This document shows, in pieces, positions 32,695 to 45,371 of a DNA stretch of 64,000 bases (positions are counted from its first letter, which is position 1; every line of letters starts with the position of its first letter). Origin of the DNA: Elephas maximus indicus (lineage: Eukaryota; Chordata; Mammalia; Proboscidea; Elephantidae). The translations under genes and the position numbers were made by a program. Below the pieces are notes generated by a model. The model worked only from the letters and a program-made list of their open reading frames with translations, was not told the origin of the DNA and did no database searches. The stretch covers positions 128,889,108-128,953,107 of the forward strand of contig NC_064824.1 of the NCBI RefSeq assembly GCF_024166365.1, given 5' to 3'.

Positions 32695-32884
32695 GTTGTG
32701 CTTTTCCTGGTTTTTGTTAGATTTGAATATTAATTTTTTTTCTGCCATATAAAAAAGTCCTGAGTTTATCAAGTCAACTGTTTTCTTTCTGATTGATGAT
32801 TTTCTCTTTTATCTGTATTATAGCATTCTCATACATTTTCTTTGGGTTATTTACTATAATTACCTTCTTGAAAGATTAAGTGGT

Positions 32885-33330
32885 TCATTTATAGTCTTTT
32901 TATAGAAACAGTGCTAAGCATTTTATATGAAATAGCTCATTTAACCCTAAAACCAAGATAAACCAAACCCATTGCCATTGAATCAATTCCAACTCATGGC
33001 AACCCCACGGATTGCAGAGTAGAACTGCTCCATAGGGTTTCCTTGGCTGTAATCTCTATGCAAGCAGATCGACAGGCTTTTCTTCCGTGGCACCGCTGGG
33101 TGGGTTCAAACTCCCAACCTTTAGGGTGCAAACCATTTGTATCACCCAGGGACCTCCCTTTTGACCCTAATGAGAACTAAATAGATGCTATTATTTTCTC
33201 CATTTTATAGATTTAAAAGTGGACTTAAATAAATTAAGCAACTTTCAGAGATTATAGAGCAAGCAGATGGCGAAATCTGGGCTTGAACTCACATCATGCA
33301 AGGATTGAAAGACAATGGCCTTGGCTGTCA
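32885..33330 (-). mobile_element. MIR SINE, split by an AfroSINE
   Basis: Left part 32885-32950 (AGCATTTTATATG, AGCTCATTTAACC) and right part 33171-33330 (TATTATTTTCTCCATTTTATAG to CTTGAACTCACATC). Together they read as a complemented MIR. Confidence 0.7.
32951..33160 (-). mobile_element. AfroSINE inserted in a MIR
   Basis: Minus-strand long-subtype copy, TAAACCAAACCCATTGC to ATCACCCAGGGACC. Flanked by TTAACCCTAA (32941-32950) and TTGACCCTAA (33161-33170), a 10-bp duplication with one difference. Confidence 0.92.
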
Positions 33331-35504
33331 GCACAAATTCACGTGTGGGCACATGCCCTGAAATGGACTGGCCCTGGTTCTCTCTGAGTGTGAAGGGTAA
33401 TTTGCATTTTTTTTCACTCAAGAGCTACATGAGAGAGTTCTTTGCTGTATTTTGATTTAAAAAGTCCAAATGATAAAAAAAAAAAAAAATGATAGCAAAG
33501 TTTAATTGAAAATTTAATACCAATTTCTAATATTGTTGGATGAGAAAAATGTATCAAGGAATTCACTGTGGCTTCTTATTTGTGATCAATTCTTATGAAT
33601 ATTCTGGAAACCCTTGGAAAACCTGCATTCTCTATTTACGGAATGGGACATACACTGTATCATACAAGTTGAATTTATTAAATGTTATTCAAACCTCTTT
33701 TTTTATTCCCTTTTTTTTTTTACCATTTATATTATTAAATTCCAAATATTTTCATATACTCGTTTAGTCATAGCCTGAGAGTAATATAATGTCTTCCATT
33801 TAACTCTTTTTTACCTTCAGTTCTCCTGTGTATGATAACAACAATACCCTCCTCACTCTCTATTTGCTTGTTTTGACCTAATTTATCTTTGGCTTTTCTT
33901 CTGTTTTCAAGGTTTGCTTGTCATTTTGTTTTAGGTAAGAATTCAGCATAGATGACTATTTGGATTTTGAACTATCCTGAAATCATTTTTCTTGTAATAC
34001 CCAGGATTATCCCATTCATATTTATTCTGATAATAAACTGATCCCGTTCATATTTATTCTGTTATATTGTTTTAGGCTTTCAGTTTTCATTGCTTTTTTA
34101 AAAATTTAATCCTTTTTCTCTCTTTACCATTTCCCAAATGCTGTAATATAATTGAGATTTTGTTTATAGTGCTTCCAGCCCTATATAAATAAACTCTAGC
34201 TCTTGAGCTAGAATTCAAACTTATCTACTTCTATAAACTCCAGGCATCCCATGATAACTCCCATTCCACTCACTCGTCCAGTGAGTCTAAACTGCCTAGA
34301 GTCCTTGACTACACAATGCTGGTTTATCCCCTTCACCTTGATTCTTGATGTTCCCTTGTCTGTAATACTCTTACTATATTTTTCCACCTGGCTAACTTTC
34401 ATTGCCTCTCCCAGAACCATTCTGCTGTCATCTTCTCCAGAAGCTTTCTCTGAATTACCCTCTGGGGGAAGGTGCCTTCTAGTATGTTCTCGTACTACCT
34501 TGCAGGCCTCTCCCTGTGAGCTTCATCAGAATCCCTTTTGCAAGGGTAAGTTTAAATTATACATAAGTGAATGTCGGGGAACCCTCTGTTTATCATAGCA
34601 GTATTTCTTCAAGAGAGATTTAGCAATTCATTAATAGAAACGTAGAACTTTCTTTAAAACTGAAAAAAAAAAAAAACAGCTCTCTTTTGGACTTACAAAC
34701 TAAATGGTTCTCTCCATTTCAACAAGGCACTTGATCATAACAAAAATGAAGAACATAGCACAGCAAAGAACAGCATCCTGCATACATGGGAATGGATTTG
34801 GGAGGCAACTTGTCTGTTGAGATAATATATTGAGATCCATACAGGCAGTGCTCTACATCATCCTCAAATAACTTCACTCCACAGTTGGTCTGCAATAGCT
34901 CTCGCAGTCACTCAGCCACGTGTCAAAGGCAGGCAGCAAGAAATTACAGCCATGCCAGCAGCTCAGCTCCAGGATAAACAAGGAAGCCCTGAGAAGCCCT
35001 TTCTTAACTCTTTCTTTTTCTTGGTTCGGCAATGGCTCAGATCACAGCCATAGGTTGGCAAATCATATTTTTCCAAGCAGAGGCTGGGAGCCCTAACAAA
35101 AACGACAGATGACACGGAGTTCTCAGAAAGGCTTGCTTTGGTGACCCAGTCTGCTTCACCCAGGTGCTGGCACCTGGCAGGGCAAGTACTCAGATGTTTG
35201 TGCATTGAATTCTTTATTTAAAAAAAAAAAAATTCTTTATAGCATCAATAAAATAGGCCTTCACAAAGCTCCACACCCTGAAAGAAACAAATTCAGGGGG
35301 TCTTGCCAACTTGGCAAGCCAATCCCACAGTGATGCTGTGCTGACAGATAGCACCTCTTTCTGCATGATTCCCGCTTTCAGAGCAACAGCGAGAAACATT
35401 TGCAACTTTTGAAGAAGTGAGAGCAACTGTCAAAGCAGGCACAGAAGGAGTAGGAAGACAGGCCAAGGGGCCATATCAGAGGACACCAGAATGGACACAA
35501 CTCA
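33331..35504. other. Long unrecognised non-coding stretch
   Basis: No supported gene. A-runs at 33477-33489, 34663-34676 and 35219-35231, and a T-run at 33709-33721. A 20-bp word (TCCCATTCATATTTATTCTG) at 34010-34029 recurs at 34042-34061 with one change. The frames 34251-34598 and 34963-35205 have no family features. Confidence 0.4.
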
Positions 35505-36190
35505 CAGTGGTGTAACTAAGGCACATGTCCTGGGTGCCACATGAGGAGGGGTGCTATTATAGAATGAATTATGTCCCCCCAAAATGTTACCAACATGGCT
35601 AAGCTGTGATTCCAGATATTGTGTAATCGTCTACCATTGTGTGTCATCTGATGTGATTTTCCTACATGTTGTAAATCCTACCTCTATGATGTTAATGAGG
35701 TGGGATTATCAGCTGTTATATTAATGAAGTAGGACTCAATCTACAAGATTAGGTTGTGTTTTAAATCAATCTCTTTTGAGATATAAAAGAGAGAAATGGG
35801 CAGAGAGACAGAGGGACGTCATATCACTAAGAAACAGGAGCCAGGAGAATAACACTTTCTTTGGACCAAGGGTCCCTGTGCTAAGAAGCTCGTCAACTGG
35901 GGAAGATTGATGACAAGGACCTTCCCCCAGTGCTGACAAAGAGAGAAAACCTTCCCCTGAGCTGGCACACTGAATCTGGACTTCAAACTTCCTAGGCTGT
36001 GAAAGAATAAATTTCTCTTTGCTAAAACCATCCATTTGTGGTATTTCTGTTATAGCAGCACTAGATGACTAAGACAGGTGCTAACGATCAGTTTCTATTG
36101 GCCATCTAAGATTCCATTGCCAGCTGTGAGAGATCATTCAGCAATTTAAAACTATTTGTCATAGGCACTATTTTCTGTAAATAAGCTCCT
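35505..36190. repeat. Unclassified dispersed repeat B, copy 2, split by an LTR
   Basis: 35505-35554 and 36077-36190 together match 13535-13725. The LTR at 35555-36076 interrupts it. The five bases GGTGC occur on both sides of the LTR (35550-35554 and 36077-36081). Confidence 0.7.
35555..36076 (+). mobile_element. Solo LTR, MaLR type, second subfamily
   Basis: Plus-strand LTR from TATTATAGAATGAATTATG to ATGACTAAGACA (first base pair altered from TG) with a perfect GGTGC duplication. The 3' half (CTGGACTTCAAACTTCC, GAATAAATTTCTCTTTGC) matches the other LTRs. The 5' half has GATGTTAATGAGGTGGG and lacks the GGAATCATGGCCTAAC-type sequence of the others. Confidence 0.9.
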
Positions 36191-36904
36191 GACAAGTCCT
36201 CAGGGCTGTGGAGGGGTGGGGGATTAAAAAAAATAAATAACACCAGACATGTTGTGTGCCCTCTGGGAAGAAGTTATAAGACAGGGCTCACTTTATGCAC
36301 TGCAGCAAAGCTTGTATTCTCAGAGACCAATCAGGGCTACTGCTGTCCTTGCTGTTCATGGGTGGAATTGACTCTTGCCTCCTTTAACTTAGTCAGAATT
36401 TGTTTGGTTGCAAGCGACAGAAACCACAATTCAAACTTGCTCAAGCAAGAAGAATAAAGGAAAGAGGAGGAAAAGGAAGAAGAGGAGACAAGGAAGGAAA
36501 GAAAGACAAAAAAGGAGCTTACTTAAAGGAAAGTCCAGAACTGGGGCTAGATCTGGAACATAAATGACATTATGGCGCAGTCCTGCTTTCCTCGTCCCTT
36601 GTCTCTGGTTTCATCTGTGTAAACTCCACTCTGAGCCAGGCTTTTCCCTTTGTGTGGGAAGAGGAAATTCCAAGAGCTCCGGGCTTATACTTTATATTCT
36701 TTGCAGCCTCCAAAAAAGACTGTTGGTCCCATAGTTGTGGTCCCTAAACACTACCCCACAGCCCACTCAGCATACAGCCCTTCCAGTTAGACTCCTGACC
36801 CTCTCCTGTCTGCTGTCTTCCCAGAACTCAGAAACCAGGAGGCCAATTAGAAAGAAAAGGTAGAGCAGGAGAGGGAGAAGGCAGAATCTGAGGAGCTGAT
36901 TTTT
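36191..36904. other. Unrecognised non-coding stretch
   Basis: Purine-rich patch at 36455-36520. The segment at 36400-36450 (GGTTGCAAGCGACAGAAACC) resembles an old interspersed repeat, family unassigned. Confidence 0.4.
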
Positions 36905-36980
36905 AGCCTCCAAAAATGTAGTAAAGCTACCCACTTGTGATATTTTTGTTACAGCAGCACTGCATAACTAATATCCAGCC
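36905..36980 (+). mobile_element. MLT1-like LTR 3' end
   Basis: Plus strand: TTTAGCCTCCAAAAATG then TTTTTGTTACAGCAGC and GCATAACTAATA, the usual end of an MLT1-type LTR. Confidence 0.55.
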
Positions 36981-37375
36981 ATAATAAGGTACTGCACACT
37001 GGCTGGCTTAAAAGAACAGAAACTTACCTTCTCACAGTTCTGGAGGTCAGAAGTTCAAAACCAAGGGGCTAGAAGGGCCACACTCCCTCCAAAATTTCTA
37101 GAGAAGAAAACTCCTTGCCTCTTCCAGCTTCCGGTGGATCTAGTTGATCTGTGGCTTATACATACTCCGCTCCAATCTCTCTGGCTTCACACCAGCTTCT
37201 CCTTTGTGTCCTCACTTCTTCACGTGAGGACGCCAGTAACTGGAATCAGCCCCTAAATCCAGGATGATTTCACCTGAGATTCTTAATTAATTACATCTGC
37301 AAAGACACTATTTCCAAATAAGGTGATATCCTGAGGTTCCAAGTGGACATGACTTTTCGGGCAGCCACTATTGAG
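36981..37375 (-). mobile_element. MLT1-like LTR
   Basis: Minus strand. Plus-strand words GAACAGAAACTTACC, TCACAGTTCTGGAGG, CTTCTCCTTTGTGTCC and GCAAAGACACTATTTCC are the complement of an MLT1-type LTR. Confidence 0.75.
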
Positions 37376-37499
37376 CCAGAGCCCTGGTGGCATAGTGATT
37401 AAGAGCTTGGCTGCTAATTGAAAGGGCAGTTCTACTCTCTCCTATACAGTTGCTATGAGTTGGAATCGTCTCAACAGCAACTGGTTTGGTTTGGTTTAT
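37376..37499 (+). mobile_element. AfroSINE, internally deleted
   Basis: Plus-strand copy starting AGCCCTGGTGGCATAG. The segment containing box B and CTCCTTGGAAACC is missing, and AAAGGGCAGTTCTACTC follows the head directly. The tail is TTTGGTTTGGTTT. Confidence 0.9.
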
Positions 37500-38055
37500 T
37501 GTGCGTTAGGAAGAACTTGCCTAAGGAAGTGATAAGGCAGTTGGGACCTAAAAGGTGCCTTAGCTAGATGAGGAGGGGAAAGGAGAATTTCAGGCAGAGT
37601 AAGAGGGAAGTGCCTGCTCTCCTGAAACTGAAAGAAGGCCCACAAGGCAAGTTTACAGAGAATGAGGGCAAGAATGATTTGCAGTGCAGAGGGAGGGAAT
37701 GAAAGGGCCCAATCATGTAGGGCTACAAAGGCAACGAGAGGGCTCTGGGGAGTAAGCAATTGAGTCCTCCCCCTCTCTAGGGGAGCTCACAGCCACAGGC
37801 TAAGGGAGAATCTCTCTCAGCCACCTAGAGAATTTATGACTCTGGAAAAGTCACAAACATTTAACAACTGATTAGGCAGGGACATCAGCCTTAGTGCTGA
37901 GCCATGCTCCTTTCTATAGGCCCTGCCTGTGTTGGCATTAACCCTTTGTTACTGGTTTGTAGGGAGATCTAGAGGGTACTAGGGAGGAAATAGTAGGGGA
38001 ACCCTTGATAGAATAACCATATAATTTATCACCCAAATTGGAACACTTTTGAGAG
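37500..38055. other. Unrecognised non-coding DNA
   Basis: No gene or recognised repeat. Confidence 0.4.
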
Positions 38056-38057
38056 TG

Positions 38058-38203
38058 AACCAAACCAAACCAGACCCATAGTGACCCTAGAGGACAGAGT
38101 AGAACTGCTCCATAGGGTTTCCAAGGAGCCAGTTGGTGGATTCAAACTGCCAACCTTTTGGTTAGTAGCCAAGCTCTTAACCACTACATCACCAGGGCTC
38201 CTT
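38058..38203 (-). mobile_element. AfroSINE, short subtype, internal gap
   Basis: Minus-strand copy AACCAAACCAAACC to CACCAGGGCTCC with a small gap where the CTGCCGTCGAGTC segment should be. The flanks TTTTGAGAGTGA (38048-38059) and TTTGAGAGTGA (38203-38213) repeat, a target duplication. Confidence 0.92.
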
Positions 38204-38213
38204 TGAGAGTGAA

Positions 38214-39465
38214 AGGGGGTATAAATAATTACATAAGATAGTAGGTATGAACCAAGAGCTGTCCTGGAAAAAGCAGGAATTATGGTCACCTCAGCTTTGG
38301 GGGACTCAAGGCAGTGATTATTTACCAATCAAAAAAAAATTTTTTTTTTAATATTTTAACAAAGTACACTCATTTCAGTGTATTTTGACTACATATCAGA
38401 ATTCAGTAACTAATCTGGCACTAATTGTCACCCTGAGAAACTGTTCTCACACCTCGATTTCCCTACCTTCAAAGCAAGTTTATTATTGCTTCTCCCTAGT
38501 TCATTTTGTTGAAATGGATTTATTTATAAGCACATCTTTCTTTTTCAGTGTGCAAATTGTAAAATATTTCCTGTGGCTTTCCACTGTAATAGCACCAAGG
38601 AGAAATGTGATAACACATATAAAAATTCCTGAGTGAACAACAATGAGAATTGTGCTGATAGATGGCATATCTTTAAGACTGGGGTTGTTTAATCCCAGAG
38701 TATAAAGCCTGGACTGCGTCTTCAATTTCCTGCGTACAAAGGGCCATTCTCCGTAGGAAGTCAGCCAGCTGTCGCTTAGCTCTGTCCTAGGCATAGAAGA
38801 GAAAAACTCCACCAATTCCAAAAGGGTTGTATTTCCCAACCTTCTCCATTTATCCGCATTTTCCCCATTCCTCAGGGCCTACCTCAAATCCATCATCCTT
38901 GGGAATTCTTGGCTCATGACACCAGCTAATGACTGTTTCTTCCCTGAGTAATGCATTGTATGTCTTTTGTAAGCATCACATGATGGGTGTTTTATCACAT
39001 CACGCCCTGTTCAATAAGTCCCTATTTTTCAACATGTCCCATTTTTGTGTGACTTCCTGCAAACAAATCCTGGAGTATAATAAATTGGGCTAATCAGCTT
39101 GAGCTCCTCGCTCTGGGGGGCCCTTGCTACTGCTGGGACCAGGTGGCTAAAATTTTACATGGTAGGGATGAGGAGGAAAAGGCTGCCAACTGGTTGTAAA
39201 ACTACTCTGAGGCTGATGTAGACTCAGTCAGTGAATCACAAGAGCTTTTCAGGGCAGCAGACTGGTAACAGCACACCCTGTCCCTGCTTCGCCCCCACGT
39301 GCCATTGCGACACAAACACTTTTCTTCTTTTCGCCTTCAAACCTACCCTTGAAGTTCATCTTAACCTCAGTACTTCTTAAATAAAACTAAATAGTATGGA
39401 GAAAACTACTCATTGTGGTACGTCCTGTAAGGGAATACCTCTAAGTATTGCAACCTCCTACTGTG
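38214..39465. other. Unrecognised non-coding DNA
   Basis: No supported gene. An A-run joined to a T-run occurs at 38330-38351. Frame 38385-38636 has no family features. Confidence 0.4.
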
Positions 39466-39700
39466 TAAAGCAGGTGTTGACAAACTTTTCCTATAAAAGC
39501 CAGATAGTAAATATTTTAGGCTTTGTGGGCCATGTCACCTCTGTAGCAATTATTCAACTCTGCTGTCATAGCAAAAACAAGCATCAAAGACAGTATGGAA
39601 ACAAATGAGCATGGCTATGTTCCAATAAAGCTTTTTTTTACGAAAAGCAGTTGGCAAACTGGGTCTGGCCTACAGGCCATAGTTGGCCAATCCCGGGTCT
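39466..39700. mobile_element. hAT-Charlie element, MER20-like
   Basis: Words GTTGACAAACTTTTCC, GTAAATATTTTAGGC, TTTGTGGGCCATG, AACAAATGAGCATGG and GGCCTACAGGCCATAG in this order match a short non-autonomous hAT element found across eutherians. It encodes nothing; the 39396-39608 frame is translation of the repeat. Confidence 0.8.
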
Positions 39701-39980
39701 AAAGTACATCTTCACATTGTATTATAGCACAGAATGGAAGGGCGTGAAGGGCAAAGTGCCTGATTCATAAAATGCTTTGCTTTTGTATTTCTCAACCTCT
39801 CCTCATCCCTCTCTTACATTGTGTCCTTAGTTTCTCAATGACAATAACCATGAATTTTACAGAGCATTCCATCCAGGATCACAGGAAAAATGTATACTTT
39901 TTTTATCCATAGCTCATACTTTCCTCTTTCTACAGACAATGTCTCTTAGGAAGGAACAACGAATAATTTTTAACTCTAGG
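39701..39980. other. Unrecognised non-coding DNA
   Basis: No gene or repeat recognised. Confidence 0.4.
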
Positions 39981-40822
39981 GCCACTTATTCAATTTGTAC
40001 ACTGAGCAAATAATCCAAGAAGCTGAACTATATGAAGAAGAATGCGGCATCAGGATTGGAAGAAGACTCGTTAATACCTGCTGTATGCAAATGACACTAC
40101 CTTGTTTGCTGAAAGTGGAGAGGACTTGAAGCACTTACTGATGAAAATCAAAGGCCACAGCCTTCAGTGTGGATTACATCTCAACATAAAGAAAACAAAA
40201 ATCCTCACAACTGGGCAAATAAGCAACATCATGATAAATGGAGAAAAGATCGAAGTTGTCAAGGATTTCATTTTACTTGGATCCATAATCAACGCCAATG
40301 GCATCAGCAGTCAAGAAATCAAAAGACACATTGCATTGGGCAAATCTGCTGCAAAAGACCTCTTTAAAGTATTAAAAAGCAAAGGTGTCACTTTGAGGAC
40401 TAAGGTGTGCCTGACCCAAAATATGGCATTTTCAATCACCTCAGACGCATGTGTAAGTTAGACGCTGAATAACGAAGACTTAAGAAGAATTGATGCCTTT
40501 GAATCATGGTGTTGGAAAAGAATATTGAATATAACTTGAGCTGTCAGAAGAACAAGCAAATCTGTCTTAGAAGAAGTACAGCCAGAGTGCTCCTTGGAAG
40601 CGAGGAGGGAGAGACATCATCTCACATACTTTGGGCATGTCATCAGGAAGGATCAGCCCCTGGAGAAGGACATCATGCTTGGTAAATTAGAGGGTCATTA
40701 ATAAAGAGGAAGCCTTTCAACGAGATGGATTGACACAGTGGGCAGAACCGGGCAGTGCTTCATTCTGTTGCACATAGGGTAGCTATGAGTTGGAATTGAC
40801 TTGATGGGACCTAACAACAATA
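39981..40822 (+). mobile_element. RTE LINE, 3' quarter
   Basis: 5'-truncated copy from GCCACTTATTCAATTTG to GGGACCTAACAACAATAG. The catalytic YADD reads YAND here (AAT instead of GAT). Frame 40102-40461 keeps LKHLLMKIKGHSLQ and GLHLNIKKTKIL. Confidence 0.92.
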
Positions 40823-40887
40823 GGGCTATTTAAAACCACCGGCACCTGTAAAGAAAATTGCCATAGTGCATGATGTAACCCCATTAG

Positions 40888-41287
40888 AGATAGATAGCTA
40901 CTGTAGCGTTGACTCAGACTCAAGGCGATGTTACACACAACAGAATAAAACGTTGCCCAATTCTGAGTCATTTTCATAACTGCTGGCATGTTGGAGTCCA
41001 TTTTTGTGGCAATCGTGGCAATTTATCTGACCAAGGATCTTTCTTGCCCTTGTTGGCCCTCTACTTCACCACACATGATGTCTCCTCTAACAATTGATAC
41101 CTTCTAATGATGTGTCAAAAGCAAGTAAGTCAAACAATATTCTGTTGTGATTCGTAAGGTTTTTATCGGCTTATTAGAAGTAGATCACTAGGCCATTCTT
41201 CCCAGTCTTTCTTAGTCTTGAAAATCTGCTGAAACCTGTAGCATAGCTTCTAGCATCACAGCAACACGAAAGTCATCACTGCTGAAA
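40888..41287 (-). mobile_element. Internally deleted RTE copy
   Basis: Minus strand. The left part (40888-41125) is an RTE 3' end (complement of GATGTTACACACAACAG and so on). The right part (41126-41287) is the complement of the RTE 5' UTR (GAAGTAGATCACTAGG, CTGCTGAAACCTG, GCATCACAGCAACACG). The whole coding centre is missing. Confidence 0.78.
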
Positions 41288-42010
41288 AACATACAGATGG
41301 ATGGTGGGAAACCCCATCGCTCCTGACTTACTTCATCATGTATTTGCTAACTTCTCACACCAGAATTTGTGTGAATAAAAGCTTTTGTCTTGCTGTGTTT
41401 TTAGAACAATTTTTCCTGTGATGCCAGACTTATAAAACAATCTGAATTTCTTTTTTCCCAAAGTGGCTAATGTGGTTTCCAGATCTCAATAAACATGTAA
41501 CTAGGTTAATGGGAAAATGTTGAATTTCTCCTGGACCTTCATGCATTTGGGGTACTTTCATGTTCTTCCTCCTTTGGTAGGAGTCTAGGAAACAATCCGA
41601 CTGAATTGCTGACTCTCCTTCAAAGCCTCTGAGAACGTAGGCTTTACTCCCATCAGGTGGAGTGATCTGACCTCAACCTTCATGAGATTCATTTCCAGAG
41701 AAAAGAGTGGGAGAGAGCCTTCCTGTAAACCTGATGATTCTGTTCTCTTTGCATGATATCTTCCCATGTACTTGCTACCTCTCTTGGCCATCTGTATGTC
41801 TTCTTCCTTTATTCTTTTCTTTTGTGGGATATCTCTTTCAAATCCTTGTTTCTACCTTTTTTCTTTCCACATTATCCACTTCCTGTTAGATGCCTTTCTT
41901 CCTCCACTTTAAGAATAGTCCTTCAAAATCTTAACTGAGCCTAAACCTTTTTATGAATGCACACATGCTAAGATTTTCTCTAATGGACTTAAAAGCAGTC
42001 ATGCTGACCC
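41288..42010. other. Unrecognised non-coding DNA
   Basis: No gene or repeat recognised. Confidence 0.4.
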
Positions 42011-42011
42011 A

Positions 42012-42515
42012 TGTACGGCAATGTTCTCTGCAGCAATATTCACAATTGCCAAAAGGTGAAAACAACCTAAATGTTCATCAGTAGATGAATGAATTAAAAA
42101 AAAAAAATGTGGTGTATACATACATTGGAATATTACTCAACCATAAAGAGATATAAATCCTACAGCTTCGTGCTACAACATGATGAACCTAGAGAACACT
42201 ATGCTGAGTGAAGTAAGTCAATCACAAATGGACAATATTGTATGATCTCACTTCTATCATCTAGAATGGGCAAAGGTATAGAGAGCAAAGTCTGTTAGTG
42301 CTCATTAGGGGCAAGAGAGAGGAGGAAAGGGGAAGTCATTGTTTAGGAAGCGTTGGATATCTGTTAATAGTGATGGAAAATTTGGCAATGGATACTGGTG
42401 ACAGTTGCACAACACAATTAATAAAATTGATGTCACTGAATTGTACACTTAAAAAAATGTTGACGTGGCAAATGTGTTATATATATTTACCACAGTAGAA
42501 AAAGGTATTTAAAAA
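42012..42515 (+). mobile_element. L1M 3' end
   Basis: Plus strand: CACAATTGCCAAAAGG, GGAATATTACTCAACC, CACTATGCTGAGTGAAG, GAATTGTACACTTAAAAA and ATATATTTACCACAG, in the order of an old L1 ORF2 end and 3' UTR. Confidence 0.88.
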
Positions 42516-43284
42516 AATTTTTTTAAAAACTAATGGATATACATAAATATTAGAAGCAAATACTAAGGTAAAAAAATGTGTTAAAGATTATGAATTAATT
42601 TTTAGTACTACTGTCTTTTGTAAAATTTCAAAGTTAATTTAATAATTATAAGTGTTTTAAATAAAATTAATTTTTTTTTTCTACTGATTGTCAAGACACA
42701 GAATTTATAGGAAAGGGCATGAAGCCCTGAGTCACGTGTTGATATAACAGCTGAAGAAGTAGACAGAGAATCCATCAGCTACCATATTACTCACTAAACT
42801 GGCCCTTGCTGTGTGGGCTGCTTGACCCCAGGGTCAAGGGTGAAACAGCCAAGTCACCCCTGCTTTTGACAATCCACACATAAGTCTTCCTGCCGGTGAG
42901 CAGGCCAACACAGGACTTAAAATGAGCAACGGAAACATCTTCAAACATCAAGCATGAAGTTCAACTGCTTTGAACGTTTTGGAGGAAAAAACAGTGTTAT
43001 TGAGGTTAAATGGATTTTTTCTGAGACCTAGAGAAACATAACTTGTCTTGAGAGACATAAAAGAAGTTGTAATATAAATAGATTTGAATTTCATAAATAA
43101 AGGTTAATATAATGCCAGAAGATCCTCAAATGAAAATCTCACCAAACGAAGCCTTTGTTTAAATTTTAAAGCAAGCCATCCTCACCTTAATAAGAAAAAC
43201 ATGTGTTTGTTAAGCCCATGAGACCATTTCTGCTTTCGGTGAAAACCCAGAATTCCTGCTAAGACAATGAGGCCCTTGTGTGCA

Positions 43285-43319
<35 letters not shown>

Positions 43320-43934
43320 ACGCGTGCACGTGGTGGGTATTTTCAGGGTAATGGAGCAAACAGGGTTGGACAGAGGGGAACGGTGATGCTTCAGGGGAGG
43401 TTAGAAGTTAGAAGGAGGACCTGCCTGTGTTCAGTACAACCATATACCAGTTGTTGAAGGCCAGTGTCCATTCTGATTGGTCAATGCCCATGCATTGCCA
43501 TCTTTACATATCTTGAATATCACCCTTGAGTAAGGCCTCTTAAATGTTCTCAGCACCATAAATGCTTAAATTTAAATAATACTAGAGAGGGTCTCAAAAG
43601 ACCCCAAAGTGGATTTGTGACAACATATTCCACACCCCTGCCGTCCGGGGGTTGGAATAGGGACTATTTCCTCTCTTCTGTTTCTGAATCATATCTGTAT
43701 TATCTTTCACATTTTCACTTTTTGTCAATCAGGAAAAAACTATTGGGCATTGCATGATTATATGTCAAATAATATCAAAATTTACTTGTGTAAGTTCAAA
43801 ATAAAGAGGATAGGTTTGGAATATAGTCTTCTGGTATCATTTTACTTAGGTGTTATTACTGTCATTATACCAATTTATATGATTAACAGCTACTTTTTAA
43901 GAACTGAACAATTCCAAGAATGAGGAAGACAGCA
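42516..43934. other. Unrecognised DNA with GT microsatellite
   Basis: No gene is seen. The GT repeat is listed separately. Confidence 0.4.
43276..43334 (+). repeat. (GT)n microsatellite
   Basis: A run of GT dinucleotides (GCGTGTGTGTGTGTG onward) bordered by GCATGCG and CACGCGTGCACGTG. Confidence 0.95.
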
Positions 43935-44765
43935 GTTCCATGGCTAGGTATATACTCAAAGGAATTGAAAGCAGGGACGCAAACAGACACTTGTCCACCG
44001 ATGTTCATTACAGCATTATTCACAATAGCCAAAAGGTGGAAATAACACAAGTGTCCATCAACAGACGAATGGATAAACAGAACGTGGTATATCCATACAA
44101 AGGAATATTATGCAGCCGTAAAGAGAAATGGTATTCTGATACATGTTACAACATCAATGAACCTTGGAAACACTACACTGAGTGAAATAAGTCAAATACA
44201 GAGGCAAATATTGTATGAACCCACTATATGAAATCTCTAGAATAGGCAAATGTTTCTTAGTGATTACCAGGGAACACCACTTAGAAGCAAGGATGGTGAG
44301 ACTACATCTCATGTACTTTGGACACATTATCAGGAGGGATCAGTCCTGGAGAAAGACATTGTGCTTGGTAAAGTAGAGGATCAGTGAAAAAGAGGAAGAA
44401 TTTCAGTGAGATGGATTGACACAGTGGCTGCAACAAGGGGCTTAAGCATAACAACCATGGTGCAGATGGTGTAGGACCGTGCAGTGTTTCATTCTGTTGC
44501 ACACAGAGTTGCTGTGAGTCGGAACTGACTCGATGGCGCCTAACAACAACAACAACAGGGGAAGGGGGGACCATTGGAAGTTATTGCCTAAGCAGAACTG
44601 AGTTTCTGTTTAGGGTGATGAAAAGACATTTGAAAATGGACAGTGGTGATGTTTGCATGACATGGTAAATTTAATTAATATCGCTGAATTGTACACATAA
44701 GAATGGTTATAATGGCATATGTTTAGATTTATGTATATATTTTTACTACAATTATATAAAATAAT
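43935..44765 (+). mobile_element. L1M 3' end, split by an RTE fragment
   Basis: 43935-44277 has ORF2 C-terminal coding (VHYSIIHNSQKVE, MDKQNVVYPYKG) and the downstream CACTACACTGAGTGAAAT. 44559-44765 continues with GCTGAATTGTACACATAAG and TATTTTTACTACAATTA. Confidence 0.85.
44278..44558 (+). mobile_element. RTE LINE, 3' end fragment, inserted in L1M
   Basis: From CACTTAGAAGCAAGG to GGCGCCTAACAACAACAACAAC. The flanks CAGGGAA (44269-44275) and CAGGGGAA (44556-44563) may be a short target duplication. Confidence 0.9.
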
Positions 44766-45371
44766 GAATGAGTGAGGCACATACGATGTCATCTATTCAG
44801 AGTTGGTGTCACAAACAGAATTATTGTATTAATGTCAGTAGCTCAGTCAAAAAGGGAATTTTATGGCTTAACATACTCAGATATTTGAAGGCAGGAGGTC
44901 CTCTAGACTAAGACATGACAAGGACATGAGGTCTGGAGCACAAACAGACCCTTCTCTCTCCAAATCTCAGCTCTGCATTTTTCTGCAGGCTGGGTCCTTA
45001 CTCTTACACCCCTCCACATGGTGGGGAACATGGCCCATTGCAGCTCTCAGATCACCCCATACAGCCTTTGTCCAAAGTGTAGAGATGCCTCCTTCTTCCC
45101 CAGCTTTAGCTTTTAAATCCAGAGAAAGGGTGAGGATTGGCCCGAGCATGCTCCCATTTCAGTTGCTACAACTGAAGAACATTAAAAAGACATCTTTCTG
45201 TCTTAACATGTAACATTTAACCATTATATTGATGAAGATTTGAGCTTTGAAAGGTCTGGATTCATTGGCAAATATCAGTGACTTCTAATTAAACAACATA
45301 GTCTACAATATTGGCTGATGTTTCAATAGAACAGACGATCTGTTCAGAGTAGTAGAACACCAGAGTAGCTA
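44766..45371. other. Unrecognised non-coding DNA
   Basis: Open frames 44926-45213 and 44967-45149 lie on opposite strands; neither is recognised. Confidence 0.4.

Noticed and set aside
39396-39608. 70-codon plus frame
   Set aside because: It is the translation of the MER20-like element.
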